A stretch of 64,000 bases of DNA from Pseudomonas fulva (GTDB lineage Bacteria > Pseudomonadota > Gammaproteobacteria > Pseudomonadales > Pseudomonadaceae). The notes beneath the pieces are model-generated. The model saw nothing but the letters and a program-made list of their open reading frames with translations, was not told the origin of the DNA and did no database searches. The position numbers and the translations under genes were made by a program. The first letter of the stretch is position 1. The number at the start of each line of letters is the position of its first letter. The stretch is from the NCBI RefSeq assembly GCF_015680705.1, contig NZ_JADNYP010000012.1, positions 1-64,000 on the forward strand. Direction: 5' to 3'. Shown piece by piece: positions 1 to 8,906 of the stretch.

Positions 1-86
1 CCCCCCCCCCCCCCCCCCCCCGGGGGGGGCCCCCCCCCCCCCGCGGGGGGGGGGGGGGGGGGGGGGGGCCCCCCCCCCCCCCCGCG
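1..86. other. C/G homopolymer tract, probable assembly artefact
   Basis: The first 83 bases are only C and G in long runs: about 21 C, 8 G, 13 C, then 24 G and 15 C. No coding or regulatory sequence looks like this. The tract ends where readable prpF codons begin. Contig-end noise is the likeliest reading. Confidence 0.8.
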
Positions 87-296
87 GCCATTCCGGGGAC
101 GCTGGTGAATCTGGCGGCAGGCGGAGGGGAACGCAGCGCCGTGCGCTTCGGCCATCCGTCCGGGACCTTGCGCGTCGGTGCAGAGGCGCGTCAGGTGGAT
201 GGCAAGTGGACGGTCACCCGGGCGATCATGAGTCGCAGCGCTCGGGTGCTCATGGAGGGCTGGGTGCGCGTGCCTATGGAGGGTTTGGCGGCGTGA
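87..296 (+). CDS. prpF: PrpF, 2-methylaconitate isomerase, C-terminal fragment
   Basis: This is the last ~70 codons of a PrpF-type protein, which works with AcnD in the 2-methylcitrate cycle for propionate. The fragment reads IPGTLVNLAAGGGER, then GHPSGTLRVGAEA and IMSRSARVLMEGWVRV, all typical of the PrpF C-terminal domain. Everything upstream is lost in the C/G tract. The final residues (PMEGLAA) look unlike the ending I recall for Pseudomonas PrpF, so the 3' end may lie at the junction with the accessory block. No prpD follows. The family is clear; whether the gene is intact cannot be judged. Confidence 0.75.
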   Translation, partial: AIPGTLVNLAAGGGERSAVRFGHPSGTLRVGAEARQVDGKWTVTRAIMSRSARVLMEGWVRVPMEGLAA

Positions 297-904
297 GAGT
301 AAGCGCACCGCATTTGGACACGTTCGGCACTCCGCACAGAAGATGGTCGCTGCTCCTGTGCAAGCAAATGGTGCCTGACTCCTCTTCGACCAGCTCGGCC
401 GAATTCGATGCCGGGCTTGGTCGTCGCGGTTGCCTGATGCAGGGCAAGCGATACACCTAATTTGACCAAGACCCACGTCACCCTCCGCTTTCGCTTGCGG
501 AGCACTTCCAGGTGGTTCGCTTGTATCACCGTTCGGCAGGTGATCGGCAGTACTCGCTTTCATAGGCGTCATCTCCCGGGAGGCAGGTATTTGGTAGCCT
601 CGCCAGCGTCATTCCGCTTCAGCATCTCGCACGCGAACACCTCACCCTCAATGGGCGATTCCTTCAGGCATGAGAGGATTGCTGCACGCCCGTGCAGCTT
701 GTTGCACCGGCATGCCCCGGAGAATGGAATATTCCCAATTTAAATTAGTTGAACGGCTACATCTGTTTCGGAGGTTCTTCTCAAGCAGCAACTCCCACAT
801 CCTATCGATCGCGCAACGTTGTTCCACTAATGTCTACCAGCTAGTCATGAGCTGATTGACAGCTTGCAAAGCAATGCATATCTGCACAAGTGGAGACGTG
901 GCTG
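297..904. other. Intergenic stretch between prpF and the accessory cassette
   Basis: No convincing gene is seen in about 600 bases; open frames are short and unlike known proteins. A perfect 8-bp hairpin (GCTGCACG at 681–688 against CGTGCAGC at 691–698) is followed by TTGTTG and may be a weak terminator. AT content rises after about 725. No remnant of prpD was recognised. Confidence 0.5.
856..884 (+). promoter_or_regulatory. Candidate sigma-70 promoter for the accessory cassette
   Basis: A consensus TTGACA lies at 856–861, then a 17-base spacer and a weak -10, TATCTG, at 879–884. Transcription would start near 891, just before the ribosome-binding site of the gene at 905. The poor -10 lowers confidence. 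Confidence 0.35.
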
Positions 905-1501
905 ATGAAGAAGGAATTTACATCTGAGGACTTGAGGGTTTTGGAAAATGCCATTACGCCCGAAGAGCAAGTCAAGCTTAACGAGGCGTTCGCACGTGCG
1001 CTTTGGAGATATGACTGGCCGGTTAATTCTACGCCCTTCGCGCGCCCCTGTTGGCACTTCTTCATTGCGGGTAGCAAGCGAGAATCGTTGGCATGCTGTG
1101 AGGAAGAGTTGGAGGCAAATGAACGTTGGAGATTTCTTCTCGGCATCTGGAGGCGTCTGTGTGCTGTACATATGAATGACGTCAGGTTGGTTGGAGTGTA
1201 TGCGAATGGCCAGAGCTTTGGACAAGACAGCCCGATTCACCGCGACAACTTGCCAAGCGAGCCGGGGCAGACCGCAGTCCTTTTCTGCAACGACTACTGG
1301 GCGACGACATGGGGAGGCGAGCTCTTGTTCTGCAATGATGCAAAAACTGACATAAGTGCTGCAGTACTACCGAAGCCAGGTCGGATCGCAATCTTCAATG
1401 GTGAAATGCCACGCCGTGCCAAATCTCCAACCATGGATTGCGATCGCCTTCGCCTCACCATTGCATTCAAGACAGTCAATAAGGATTTCCGCCATGAGTA
1501 A
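905..1501 (+). CDS. 2OG-Fe(II) oxygenase-like protein, distal His replaced
   Basis: A 198-residue protein resembling prolyl-hydroxylase-type 2-oxoglutarate/Fe(II) oxygenases. The proximal metal motif HRD is at residues 112–114 (SPIHRDN), followed by GGELLF near 138 and GRIAIFNGEMPRRAKSP at 159–175. Family members carry the third iron ligand in a segment like IPHRARSP; here the aligned residue is Arg170 (codon CGC, one base from CAC). Arg181 or Arg183 could bind the 2-oxoglutarate carboxylate. The start at 905 follows a GGAG 9 bases upstream; a GTG at 890 is possible. The stop overlaps the next start (ATGAGTAA), so the two genes are translationally coupled. Activity is doubtful without the His. 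Confidence 0.65.
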   Translation: MKKEFTSEDLRVLENAITPEEQVKLNEAFARALWRYDWPVNSTPFARPCWHFFIAGSKRESLACCEEELEANERWRFLLGIWRRLCAVHMNDVRLVGVYANGQSFGQDSPIHRDNLPSEPGQTAVLFCNDYWATTWGGELLFCNDAKTDISAAVLPKPGRIAIFNGEMPRRAKSPTMDCDRLRLTIAFKTVNKDFRHE

Positions 1502-2351
1502 TCGGGTCGAGATATTTGTCGCCATGGTGGACAGGGTTGGGAGGCCTGGGTTTCAAGCAGGCGCAGCCGCCGCAGTGCATGATCAATTCAATACTGACAA
1601 TCAGGGCTTTGCACTGGTGGTACAAGGCGCTCAGACCGGCAGTGCCGTCGCGGCTGTATTGTCGATTACGCAGATGACTGCAGGCGCGGTACCATTCATC
1701 AATATCGTGACCAATACCCTTGCGGGCACAGTGACCTTCTTGAAAATTGTTGCCGAGTACAAGCCCGGCCGCAAGCTAAACGCAGGGGGTATTGTCAGCC
1801 TTGTAGGTAATGTTGCTGGTGTAGTTGCGAGTTTCGCAATATTGGGGGGTGCGCCTGGTTTCATAGGTTTCTTTACAGTGGTAGCTTTAGGCGCAACATT
1901 GTTTGGGGTATACCATTCGGGACTCGCAAAAAATATTAGAGATGCGGTTTTCCCGATAATCGATTCTCTGAAGAATCACGATATGGCAAAAGAAGTCTCG
2001 ACACCCGTACTCGCACCCAACCACACTATGACTGACCCAGCGTCCATAAAACATCATTTTGGTGGGCTGATACGGGTCGTCACATGGCACCCCGAAACCA
2101 TGGAAATAAAGTTGGATACCAGAGTGCTGGAGTCATATGTCATCAGCCCGCCGGCCACGCCGCATGGCGGGATCAATCTACCTGTAGCGCCACCTCTTGC
2201 CAATGGAGGTCGTAGTACGATAACTATGGGTATCGAAAGTATCAACGGGCAGCCACCAGTCGGGCCAATGCCTTCACTCACTACTGTGGTAGGTGGGGGT
2301 CAGGACAAATATGCCTGCTGCTCTGCTCCCCAGCAGGATAAGTACCGCTGA
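1494..2351 (+). CDS. Gly/Ala-rich hydrophobic protein, possible pore-forming effector
   Basis: A 285-residue protein of unrecognised family. There is no signal peptide. Residues ~40–90 and ~97–143 form two long hydrophobic, Gly/Ala/Val-rich stretches that could make paired membrane helices. They are followed by a soluble C-terminal half rich in Pro, Gly and Thr, including PPATPHGG and PPLANGG. The start is the ATG overlapping the upstream stop by 8 bases. The next gene, 28 bases downstream, encodes a two-helix membrane protein, so a toxin–immunity arrangement is possible, as with small pore-forming type VI effectors. That role is inference from architecture and context. By eye the base composition is AT-richer than the flanking core genes. 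Confidence 0.6.
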   Translation: MSNRVEIFVAMVDRVGRPGFQAGAAAAVHDQFNTDNQGFALVVQGAQTGSAVAAVLSITQMTAGAVPFINIVTNTLAGTVTFLKIVAEYKPGRKLNAGGIVSLVGNVAGVVASFAILGGAPGFIGFFTVVALGATLFGVYHSGLAKNIRDAVFPIIDSLKNHDMAKEVSTPVLAPNHTMTDPASIKHHFGGLIRVVTWHPETMEIKLDTRVLESYVISPPATPHGGINLPVAPPLANGGRSTITMGIESINGQPPVGPMPSLTTVVGGGQDKYACCSAPQQDKYR

Positions 2352-2379
2352 GTAAAATTCCATCAGGAGTGGCTTGTTG

Positions 2380-2928
2380 ATGTTGACTTGGAAATCCTGG
2401 ATTAAGATGATGCAGGCGTTAGAGCCGCATAAGCGGGTCAGGTGCATGCTTTTTGCTGGTTGTACTTTCCTGCTTTTAACATCCCCGCTATTGATGAGCT
2501 GGGAGGAAGAATCCGAGTCGATTGCTGTACATTTGCTGCGGATTCCAGCTTCTCTTGCATCCAAGCCTGAAAGTTGGGAGTACGACAGGTCGATTCATAC
2601 ATTCTGGATTGCTTACAAGGATCCAGATGGGCGCGTAGCCAGGCGCCGAGTTTATGTGCGCAAGGCGCATTATGATGCAACCAATATCAATGCGGCTACG
2701 CCTTTATTTGTGGAAGTCGAAAATGCATCGTCCGGTTCAATAGTCCGGAGCTTGTCGACAAGTGATGAAATATTGTATGACTCTGCGCTCAGGCAGTATG
2801 TGAACGAAACGACAAACTGGAAATACCTCGAAGGAATTATAATATTTTCCATGCTAAGTTTCGCTTCATTCGTCGCAGCGGGTGTGATGCATTGGCAAAA
2901 CCGGAGACAGAAAAAGCAGCCAGACTGA
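2380..2928 (+). CDS. Two-helix membrane protein, possible immunity protein
   Basis: A 182-residue protein I do not recognise. Hydrophobic helices lie near residues 20–40 and 148–168, with a ~105-residue hydrophilic region between them that is probably periplasmic, and a basic tail (QNRRQKKQ). This layout suits an inner-membrane immunity protein against a pore-former delivered to the periplasm. AGGAG lies 10 bases before the ATG at 2380; TTG codons at 2374 and 2377 are alternative starts, the latter better spaced. It ends just before a strong terminator and closes the three-gene cassette. AT-rich codon use suggests recent acquisition. Confidence 0.55.
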   Translation: MLTWKSWIKMMQALEPHKRVRCMLFAGCTFLLLTSPLLMSWEEESESIAVHLLRIPASLASKPESWEYDRSIHTFWIAYKDPDGRVARRRVYVRKAHYDATNINAATPLFVEVENASSGSIVRSLSTSDEILYDSALRQYVNETTNWKYLEGIIIFSMLSFASFVAAGVMHWQNRRQKKQPD

Positions 2929-2929
2929 C

Positions 2930-2963
2930 AAAAAAGCCCCGGCATCACTGCCGGGGCTTTTTC
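2930..2963. terminator. Bidirectional rho-independent terminator
   Basis: The perfect stem AAAAAGCCCCGGC / GCCGGGGCTTTTT has a six-base loop. T-runs on both strands let it serve the accessory cassette (+) and acnB (−), which converge here. Confidence 0.9.
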
Positions 2964-2996
2964 TTGCAGCTGGAAGCTTGACGCTTGCAGCTGATC

Positions 2997-5606
2997 TTAC
3001 GCCTGAACAACCGGGATATTGGCGCTCGCCGCCGCTTCGCGGAATTCGGCGATCTGGTCGAAGCTCAGGTAACGGTAGACGTCGGCAGCCATGCTGTCGA
3101 TATCCTTGGCGTACTGCATGTACTCCTCGACGGTTGGCAGCTTGCCGATGATCGAAGCCACTGCGGCCAGCTCTGCCGAGGCGAGGTAGACGTTGGTCGC
3201 GTCACCCAGGCGGTTCGGGAAGTTGCGGGTCGAGGTGGAAACGACGGTCGAACCGGTCTGCACGCGTGCCTGGTTACCCATGCACAGCGAGCAGCCTGGC
3301 ATTTCCATGCGTGCGCCGGCCTTGCCGTAGATGCCGTAGTAGCCTTCCTCGGTCAGCTGGTGGGCATCCATCTTGGTCGGCGGAGCCAGCCACAGGCGGG
3401 TAGGGATACCGCCCTTGACCTTTTCCAGCAGCTTGCCGGCCGCGCGGAAGTGACCGATGTTGGTCATGCACGAACCGATGAACACTTCGTCGATCTTCTC
3501 GCCCTGGACCGAAGACAGCAGGCGCGCGTCGTCCGGGTCGTTCGGAGCGCAAAGCACCGGCTCGGTGACGGTGGCCAGGTCGATCTCGATGACCTCGGCG
3601 TATTCGGCGTCCTGGTCCGCTTCCAGCAGCTGCGGGTTGGCCAGCCAGGCTTCCATCGCCTGGGCACGGCGCTCCAGGGTACGGGCATCGCCATAGCCTT
3701 CGCTGATCATCCAGCGCAGCAAGGTGATGTTGGATTGCAGGTACTCGGCGATGGCCTTTTCCGGCAGCTTGATGGTGCAGCCGGCGGCGGAGCGCTCGGC
3801 CGAAGCGTCGGACAGCTCGAAGGCCTGCTCGACGGTCAGCTCGTCCAGGCCTTCGATCTCGAGGATGCGGCCGGAGAAGATGTTCTTCTTGCCTTTCTTC
3901 TCGACGGTCAGCAAGCCCTTCTGGATGGCGAAGTAAGGGATGGCGTGGACCAGGTCACGCAGGGTGATGCCTGGCTGCAGCTTGCCCTTGAAGCGCACCA
4001 GTACCGATTCCGGCATGTCCAGCGGCATGACGCCGGTCGCGGCGGCGAAGGCCACCAGGCCGGAACCTGCGGGGAACGAAATGCCGATCGGGAAGCGGGT
4101 GTGCGAGTCGCCGCCGGTACCTACGGTGTCAGGCATCAGCATGCGGTTCAGCCAGCTGTGGATGATGCCGTCGCCAGGACGCAGGGACACGCCGCCACGG
4201 GTGCGGATGAAGTCCGGCAGGGTGTGGTGGGTGGTGACGTCGATCGGCTTCGGATAGGCCGCGGTGTGGCAGAACGACTGCATCACCAGGTCGGCGGAGA
4301 AGCCCAGGCAGGCCAGGTCCTTCAGCTCGTCGCGGGTCATCGGGCCGGTGGTGTCCTGGGAGCCGACAGTGGTCATCTTCGGTTCGCAGTAGGTGCCCGG
4401 ACGCACGCCCTTGCCTTCCGGCAGGCCGCAAGCCTTGCCGACCATCTTCTGGGCCAGGGTGTAGCCCTTGCCGGTATCGACCGGTGCCTCGGGCAGCTTG
4501 AACAGGTCGGTCGGGCCCAGGCCCAGCTCGGCGCGTGCCTTTTCGGTCAGGCCGCGGCCCACGATCAGCGGGATACGACCGCCGGCGCGGACTTCGTCGA
4601 GCAGCACTTCGGTCTTGAGCGTGAAGGTGGTGACCAGCTCACCGCTGTCGTGGCGACGAACTTCACCCTTGAACGGGTAGACGTCGATCACGTCGCCCAT
4701 GGCCAGGTCGGTGCAGTCGAATTCGATCGGCAGGGCACCTGCGTCTTCCATGGTGTTGTAGAAGATCGGGGCGATCTTGGTGCCGAAGCAGAAGCCGCCG
4801 GCACGCTTGTTCGGCACGTAGGGAATATCGTCGCCGAAGAACCACAGGACCGAGTTGGTGGCCGACTTGCGGGAGGAGCCGGTACCGACCACGTCACCGA
4901 CATAGGCGACCGGGAAGCCCTTGGCGCGGACCTGCTCGATCTGCTTGAGCGGGCCGACCGAACCTGGCTGCTCGGGCTCGATGCCGTCGCGAGCCATCTT
5001 CAGCATGGCCAGGGCGTGCAACGGGATGTCGGGGCGCGACCAGGCGTCGGGAGCCGGCGACAGGTCGTCGGTGTTGGTCTCGCCTGGCACCTTGAACACG
5101 GTCAGCGTGTACTTGTCGGCAATCGCCGGACGCTTGGTGAACCATTCGCCCGCAGCCCAGGACTCGAGCACGGCCTTGGCGTTGGCATTGCCGGCCTTGG
5201 CCTTTTCGGCGACATCATGGAAGGCGTCGAACATCAGCAGGGTGTGCTTGAGCTGCTCGGCCGCGACGGCGCCCAGTTCGGCGTCATCGAGCAGTTCGAC
5301 CAGCGTGGCGATGTTGTAGCCGCCCTGCATGGTGCCCAGCAGTTCGGTGGCGCGCTTCTTGTCGAGCAGCGGGGACTGGGCTTCGCCCTTGGCCACGGCG
5401 GAGAGGAAGGCGGCCTTGACGTAGGCGGCCTCGTCGACTCCCGGGGGTACGCGATTGGTGATCAGGTCTACGAGGAAGGCTTCTTCGCCGGCCGGCGGGT
5501 TCTTCAGCAGCTCGACCAGGCCAGCGGTCTGCTCGGCGTTCAACGGCTGGGGCACGATACCCAGGGCGGCACGCTCTTGGATGTGTTTGCGGTAGGCTTC
5601 AAGCAC
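2997..5606 (-). CDS. acnB: Aconitate hydratase B
   Basis: Bifunctional aconitase B interconverts citrate and isocitrate in the TCA cycle and can act on 2-methylaconitate-pathway intermediates. At 869 residues it has the usual family length. The [4Fe-4S] ligands are visible as Cys713 (GSCMTNIG) and Cys772/Cys775 ([10 protein letters not shown]). The start is a GTG at 5606, giving [14 protein letters not shown], the usual AcnB N-terminus, with GAGGG eight bases upstream; longer in-frame extensions run into the leader. The gene stands alone, its 3' end at the shared terminator. Its leader contains a large nested inverted repeat. Proximity to prpF fits methylcitrate-cycle context. Confidence 0.97.
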   Translation of the reverse strand: MLEAYRKHIQERAALGIVPQPLNAEQTAGLVELLKNPPAGEEAFLVDLITNRVPPGVDEAAYVKAAFLSAVAKGEAQSPLLDKKRATELLGTMQGGYNIATLVELLDDAELGAVAAEQLKHTLLMFDAFHDVAEKAKAGNANAKAVLESWAAGEWFTKRPAIADKYTLTVFKVPGETNTDDLSPAPDAWSRPDIPLHALAMLKMARDGIEPEQPGSVGPLKQIEQVRAKGFPVAYVGDVVGTGSSRKSATNSVLWFFGDDIPYVPNKRAGGFCFGTKIAPIFYNTMEDAGALPIEFDCTDLAMGDVIDVYPFKGEVRRHDSGELVTTFTLKTEVLLDEVRAGGRIPLIVGRGLTEKARAELGLGPTDLFKLPEAPVDTGKGYTLAQKMVGKACGLPEGKGVRPGTYCEPKMTTVGSQDTTGPMTRDELKDLACLGFSADLVMQSFCHTAAYPKPIDVTTHHTLPDFIRTRGGVSLRPGDGIIHSWLNRMLMPDTVGTGGDSHTRFPIGISFPAGSGLVAFAAATGVMPLDMPESVLVRFKGKLQPGITLRDLVHAIPYFAIQKGLLTVEKKGKKNIFSGRILEIEGLDELTVEQAFELSDASAERSAAGCTIKLPEKAIAEYLQSNITLLRWMISEGYGDARTLERRAQAMEAWLANPQLLEADQDAEYAEVIEIDLATVTEPVLCAPNDPDDARLLSSVQGEKIDEVFIGSCMTNIGHFRAAGKLLEKVKGGIPTRLWLAPPTKMDAHQLTEEGYYGIYGKAGARMEMPGCSLCMGNQARVQTGSTVVSTSTRNFPNRLGDATNVYLASAELAAVASIIGKLPTVEEYMQYAKDIDSMAADVYRYLSFDQIAEFREAAASANIPVVQA

Positions 5607-6006
5607 AGTTATTACCCTCATCAGTGGTCCCATATAGGGGTCCGGGACGCTCATCCGGATATCCTGCGAACCTGCGCAATACGGCTTCATGGGCCGCCCA
5701 GCCAGGGCCGCGGGACATCCATGCGGAAGCTGCTTTCAAAGTTTTACGCCTGCAGAACGGGAGCTGATGAGGGCCGGCCCGGGCCTGGCGAAACACCAGG
5801 CCGGACCAACGCCGTTCTACCGGATGGACTGTGCTCGTGACGCTTTGAAAACAGCTTCCGACGGACATCGGTGCCTAGAAAGGCGATGGGATTCTACGGC
5901 AAAAAGCGCCGGAAGGTAAGGCGCGGTGTTCCACTTTAAGCAGTGACCATCGTTAGACAAAGGGCTAACATGGGCCTCCGTTTTGCCGCCAAGTCGTTGT
6001 CCCGCA
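5607..6006. repeat. acnB leader with large nested inverted repeat
   Basis: No gene lies in this 400-base divergent gap. A 17-base arm at 5725–5741 (GGAAGCTGCTTTCAAAG) pairs with 5843–5859 with one mismatch. Inside it AGAACGG (5754–5760) pairs with CCGTTCT (5812–5818), and GGCCTGG (5782–5788) pairs with CCAGGCC (5796–5802). The three tiers make a structured element of ~135 bases that would fall in the acnB leader or between divergent promoters. Confidence 0.6.
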
Positions 6007-6474
6007 ATGTCCAGCCAGTCAATCAAGACCCCCTGCGTCGGCCTCTGCTCGACCGTCTACGGCGATCATGTATGCCGTGGCTGCAAGCGCTTCCACCATG
6101 AGGTGATCCACTGGAACAGCTACGATGACCAGGCCAGGCGGGCGGTCTGGCTGCGCCTGGAAAAACTGCTGGTGCAGGTCATGATGGCCAAGCTCGAGGT
6201 GTTCGACAGGGATCGCCTGCGCATGCAGCTCGAGCAACGCTCGATCCGCTTCCTGCCGAACCAGTCCGAGTATTGCTGGGCCTACCAGCTGATCGCTCGC
6301 GGCGCGCGGCTGATTCGCGACCTGGAGGCTTATGGCATGGCCCTGCTGCCGGAGTTCCGTGACTGGGACCTGCCGCAGCTGCGCGATGCCATCGACCGGG
6401 AATTCTTCCTGCTCTCCGAGGCCCACTACCAGCGTTACATCGCCCCGGCCTTCCTCAGGGGCGAGCTGTCCTAG
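6007..6474 (+). CDS. DUF1289 domain protein
   Basis: A 155-residue protein whose N-terminus has the DUF1289 cysteine pattern CVGLC…VCRGCKR (residues ~9–29), probably a small metal-binding knuckle, followed by FHHEVIHWN. The remaining ~120 residues are helical and family-specific to pseudomonads. The ATG at 6007 gives MSSQSIKTPCVGLC, but no clear Shine-Dalgarno precedes it; an in-frame ATG further upstream would add eight residues. It is divergent from acnB and followed by transposase debris. The function is unknown. Confidence 0.85.
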   Translation: MSSQSIKTPCVGLCSTVYGDHVCRGCKRFHHEVIHWNSYDDQARRAVWLRLEKLLVQVMMAKLEVFDRDRLRMQLEQRSIRFLPNQSEYCWAYQLIARGARLIRDLEAYGMALLPEFRDWDLPQLRDAIDREFFLLSEAHYQRYIAPAFLRGELS

Positions 6475-6502
6475 TGTAGTGTTGCAGAAGTACCGCTGAA
6501 TA

Positions 6503-6970
6503 TCATTTACCCAGCGCTCGTGCTGCGCGAGCGACTTGGGCAAGGATATCCTCGGACTTTTTGTGTCATCGAAATGGCTTCGGGTTTTGCTTGTAAGTGT
6601 CCAGGTAATACTCGATCGATGCCTCCAGATCTTTGACGCTGACATGTACCTGGCGCTTGATCCACTTCTCGCTCAGCGTTGAGAAAAGCCGCTCAATCAG
6701 ATTCAGCCAGGACGCCGAGTCTTATGAGTCGCGTAGTTATCCATGATCAGATGAACCGGCATGTCGGCAGGCACTCACGCATCGATCTCCCGCGGAAAAG
6801 CGAGGAACCAGTACTGCGATGCTGGCGTTTGAGTCGGCCGATCACCTCATCGGTTGCCATATCCAGGGCAGCAAGAAACGGTCGTTCCATGGCGCTTGTA
6901 GTCATGTGTGCGACTCGCAGGGTTACCTGGGGAAGCGGTAAGCCCGTACTTGTGAAACACCACACTAGGC
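6503..6970 (-). pseudogene. IS630-family transposase remnant
   Basis: Pieces of an IS630-type DDE transposase are scattered over several minus-strand frames. From its 5' side one can read THDYKRHGTT, then a frame change into LAALDMATDEVIGRLKRQHR, then PADMPVHLIMDNYATHK. A deletion joins this to ASWLNLIERLFSTLSEKW and a C-terminus ending ARAALGK-like, with a premature TGA where Trp is expected. Two frameshifts, a deletion and a stop make it nonfunctional. Terminal inverted repeats were not confirmed. Confidence 0.75.
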
Positions 6971-7058
6971 TCCAGAGGTCGTGCCGCAACGACTGGCATT
7001 GCAGGCGGCGCTGTCCTCGAGCAGCCTTTCAGCAGGCGTGTCGGGGGCTGCCCCAGCG

Positions 7059-7773
7059 CTAGATGGCACAAAGGGGATGGGCGCATGGAGCGCTTCTCGC
7101 CAGGCCATCGTATGCATCCAGCATTCGATTGCACCATGTCATGACGGGGTCGCTCTCTTCCAGCAAACGCTTCGAGCTGACAACCCGTGCCCATTGGAAT
7201 GCGGCGAAAGCAATGTGGTCAGCATAAGCTGGCGCGGCCCCGGCTAGGTAATCCTGGCCTGCAAGCGTGCTGCGCAATGGTTTGATCACCCTGGACAGTT
7301 CCTCCCTGGCAGAGCCGCGCCGAGCCTCCAGCTCTGCCAGGGAAACGCCAAGCGCCGCCTCGCGGGTACGACGGAAATAGGACTTGTCCTTTTCATGCAG
7401 AATCGCAAAGACATCGGGGAGGATGAGGCGCGCCAAAGCTGCATGTAGCACTTCGTTGGCCCATTGGTTCATGAAGCGCGTAAGCGCCATTGCCGAGGGG
7501 GGCGCCCATGAGCGAAGGTCGCTCTGGATAACGCTGATCAAGGTACTCGGCGATGGCCCAGCTATCCGTCACGCACCGCTCGCCATCGATCAAGACGGGG
7601 ACCTTCCCCTGGCCCGAAAAGGCGATCGCCTCCTTTTCATCGAACCGCCACGGGATAGTCTCTACTGCCAGTCCTTTATGTGCCAAGGCCAGACGCACGC
7701 GCCAGCAATAGGGGCTAAAGCGCCAGCTGTCGTCAGCGCCTGCCAAGTCATATAGTTTCAGTCCTGCCATCAT
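7059..7773 (-). pseudogene. Glutathione S-transferase, frameshifted
   Basis: The N-terminal thioredoxin-like domain starts MMAGLKLYDLAG at 7773 behind a GGGAGG site. It contains SPYCWRVRLALAHKG, VPVLIDGE and DSWAIAEYLDQRYP. The helical C-terminal domain (MALTRFMNQWANEVL … YADHIAFAAFQWA) is in another frame. The break falls at a run of six G (7497–7502). Deleting one base restores LMGAPSAMALTRFMNQ, so this is a +1 homopolymer slip: either a real mutation or a sequencing error. If corrected it encodes a normal-sized (~237-residue) GST. Confidence 0.8.
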
Positions 7774-8102
7774 GCAGAAGCCTCCCGCCGTTTGAATGAA
7801 TGTACAACAAGCCTTGGACATCGCCGGCTGCTGGATGATCTCGGCGGTTGGCTGGCAAGCACGCCGGACGGTAGGACGACCCAGGGAGAGCAAGCGATGT
7901 CGGGCAGTCGCGTACCGGCCAAGCCTCGACTCTGGCCGAATGACCGGCTGGCCTGCCTGCGGGCGCGACGAGCATCGGCACGGCGACGTCGCAGGCGGTT
8001 GGCGCAGTCGCAGTACGAACCCTGACAGACTTTCCCGCTGCGCTGGAACCTCGCCAGGGCCTAGCGTGGCTGCTCCATTGAATCGAGAGCAGCGATGTAA
8101 GC
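7774..8102. other. Intergenic region without recognised gene
   Basis: About 330 bases lie between the GST start and the next + strand gene. Several open frames cross it, but none has a plausible start, ribosome site or recognisable protein. It probably holds the divergent promoters; no clear -35/-10 pair was identified. Confidence 0.4.
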
Positions 8103-8888
8103 ATGAGCGAGTACGTATTCGAACCCCAGTTGTCTTTCGTCGCCAGGTGCTACTGGCAATTCGCCGAGGGTGCGCTGTCCCAGGCAGATCTGCTTGGCGC
8201 ACGAGGCGACCTGGCCAAGCCGATCTGGGTGGAATTCAACGACTGGAACGGTGACGACGGCTGGCTCATGTCCGGTCGCGACTACAGCCCGCAGGAACTC
8301 CAGTCGTTCCTGCATGACCACCTGCCGCTGTTCGGGCCGCGCCAGCGGATCTACTGCGAGTACTTGTGGTTCGGTGTCTACCGGATCGGCGACTTGCATG
8401 CCTACGAAGTGCGGCCAGCCTACGCCGGGGCCAACACGGCGCGCTGGCCGGAACTGGAGTACGTCCTGGATGTGAGCCGTGGCGGCTATCTTGGCATGTA
8501 TCCAACCGACAACCCGGCAGGCAGCTCGCCGCTGGCCAGGCCTGCGTCGCTGGAAGTGGACATGCCCGATCCGTTGCCCGAGACGCGTATCGACCTGCCC
8601 ATCGATCCCCCGCTGGAAGCGGAAGGCTTGCTGTTCCGCTACCGCAAGAGCCTGTCTTCGCCGATATGGACCATCGAAGGCCTGGAACCGGCCGGCCTGG
8701 CCTCAGGCGACATCCGTACCGGCTTGCAGTTGTACGGGCCGAGCGGCCGGGTGGTCAGGAGGCTGGTCGAGAACGGTCGCGCCTATCTCAACGACCGTAC
8801 CGGCAAGCGCGGCCATCTGGGCATCCAGGTCCTGCAATCGCCCGTGCCCCCGCATCCGGCAGCCAGGCATCGCGACCCCCGGCGCTGA
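8103..8888 (+). CDS. Conserved hypothetical protein
   Basis: A 261-residue soluble protein with no signal peptide or membrane segment. I do not recognise the family. It is rich in aromatic and acidic residues (CYWQFAEGAL, WVEFNDWNGDDGW, RIYCEYLWFGVYRIG), with a Pro-rich middle (DPLPETRIDLPIDPP, ~158–172) and a basic C-terminus ending HPAARHRDPRR. The start ATG at 8103 has only a weak upstream purine run. Codon use matches the core genome. It converges on queD with an 18-base gap and has no operon partner. Confidence 0.6.
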   Translation: MSEYVFEPQLSFVARCYWQFAEGALSQADLLGARGDLAKPIWVEFNDWNGDDGWLMSGRDYSPQELQSFLHDHLPLFGPRQRIYCEYLWFGVYRIGDLHAYEVRPAYAGANTARWPELEYVLDVSRGGYLGMYPTDNPAGSSPLARPASLEVDMPDPLPETRIDLPIDPPLEAEGLLFRYRKSLSSPIWTIEGLEPAGLASGDIRTGLQLYGPSGRVVRRLVENGRAYLNDRTGKRGHLGIQVLQSPVPPHPAARHRDPRR

Positions 8889-8906
8889 GGCGAGGCCTGC
8901 GCCGGC

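Noticed and set aside
2985..5840. A 951-residue open frame on the + strand opposite acnB
   Set aside because: It is the antisense shadow of a high-GC gene; acnB on the minus strand has full family motifs and a ribosome site.
6475..7058. Complete insertion sequence
   Set aside because: Only transposase fragments were found; no matched terminal repeats or target duplication.
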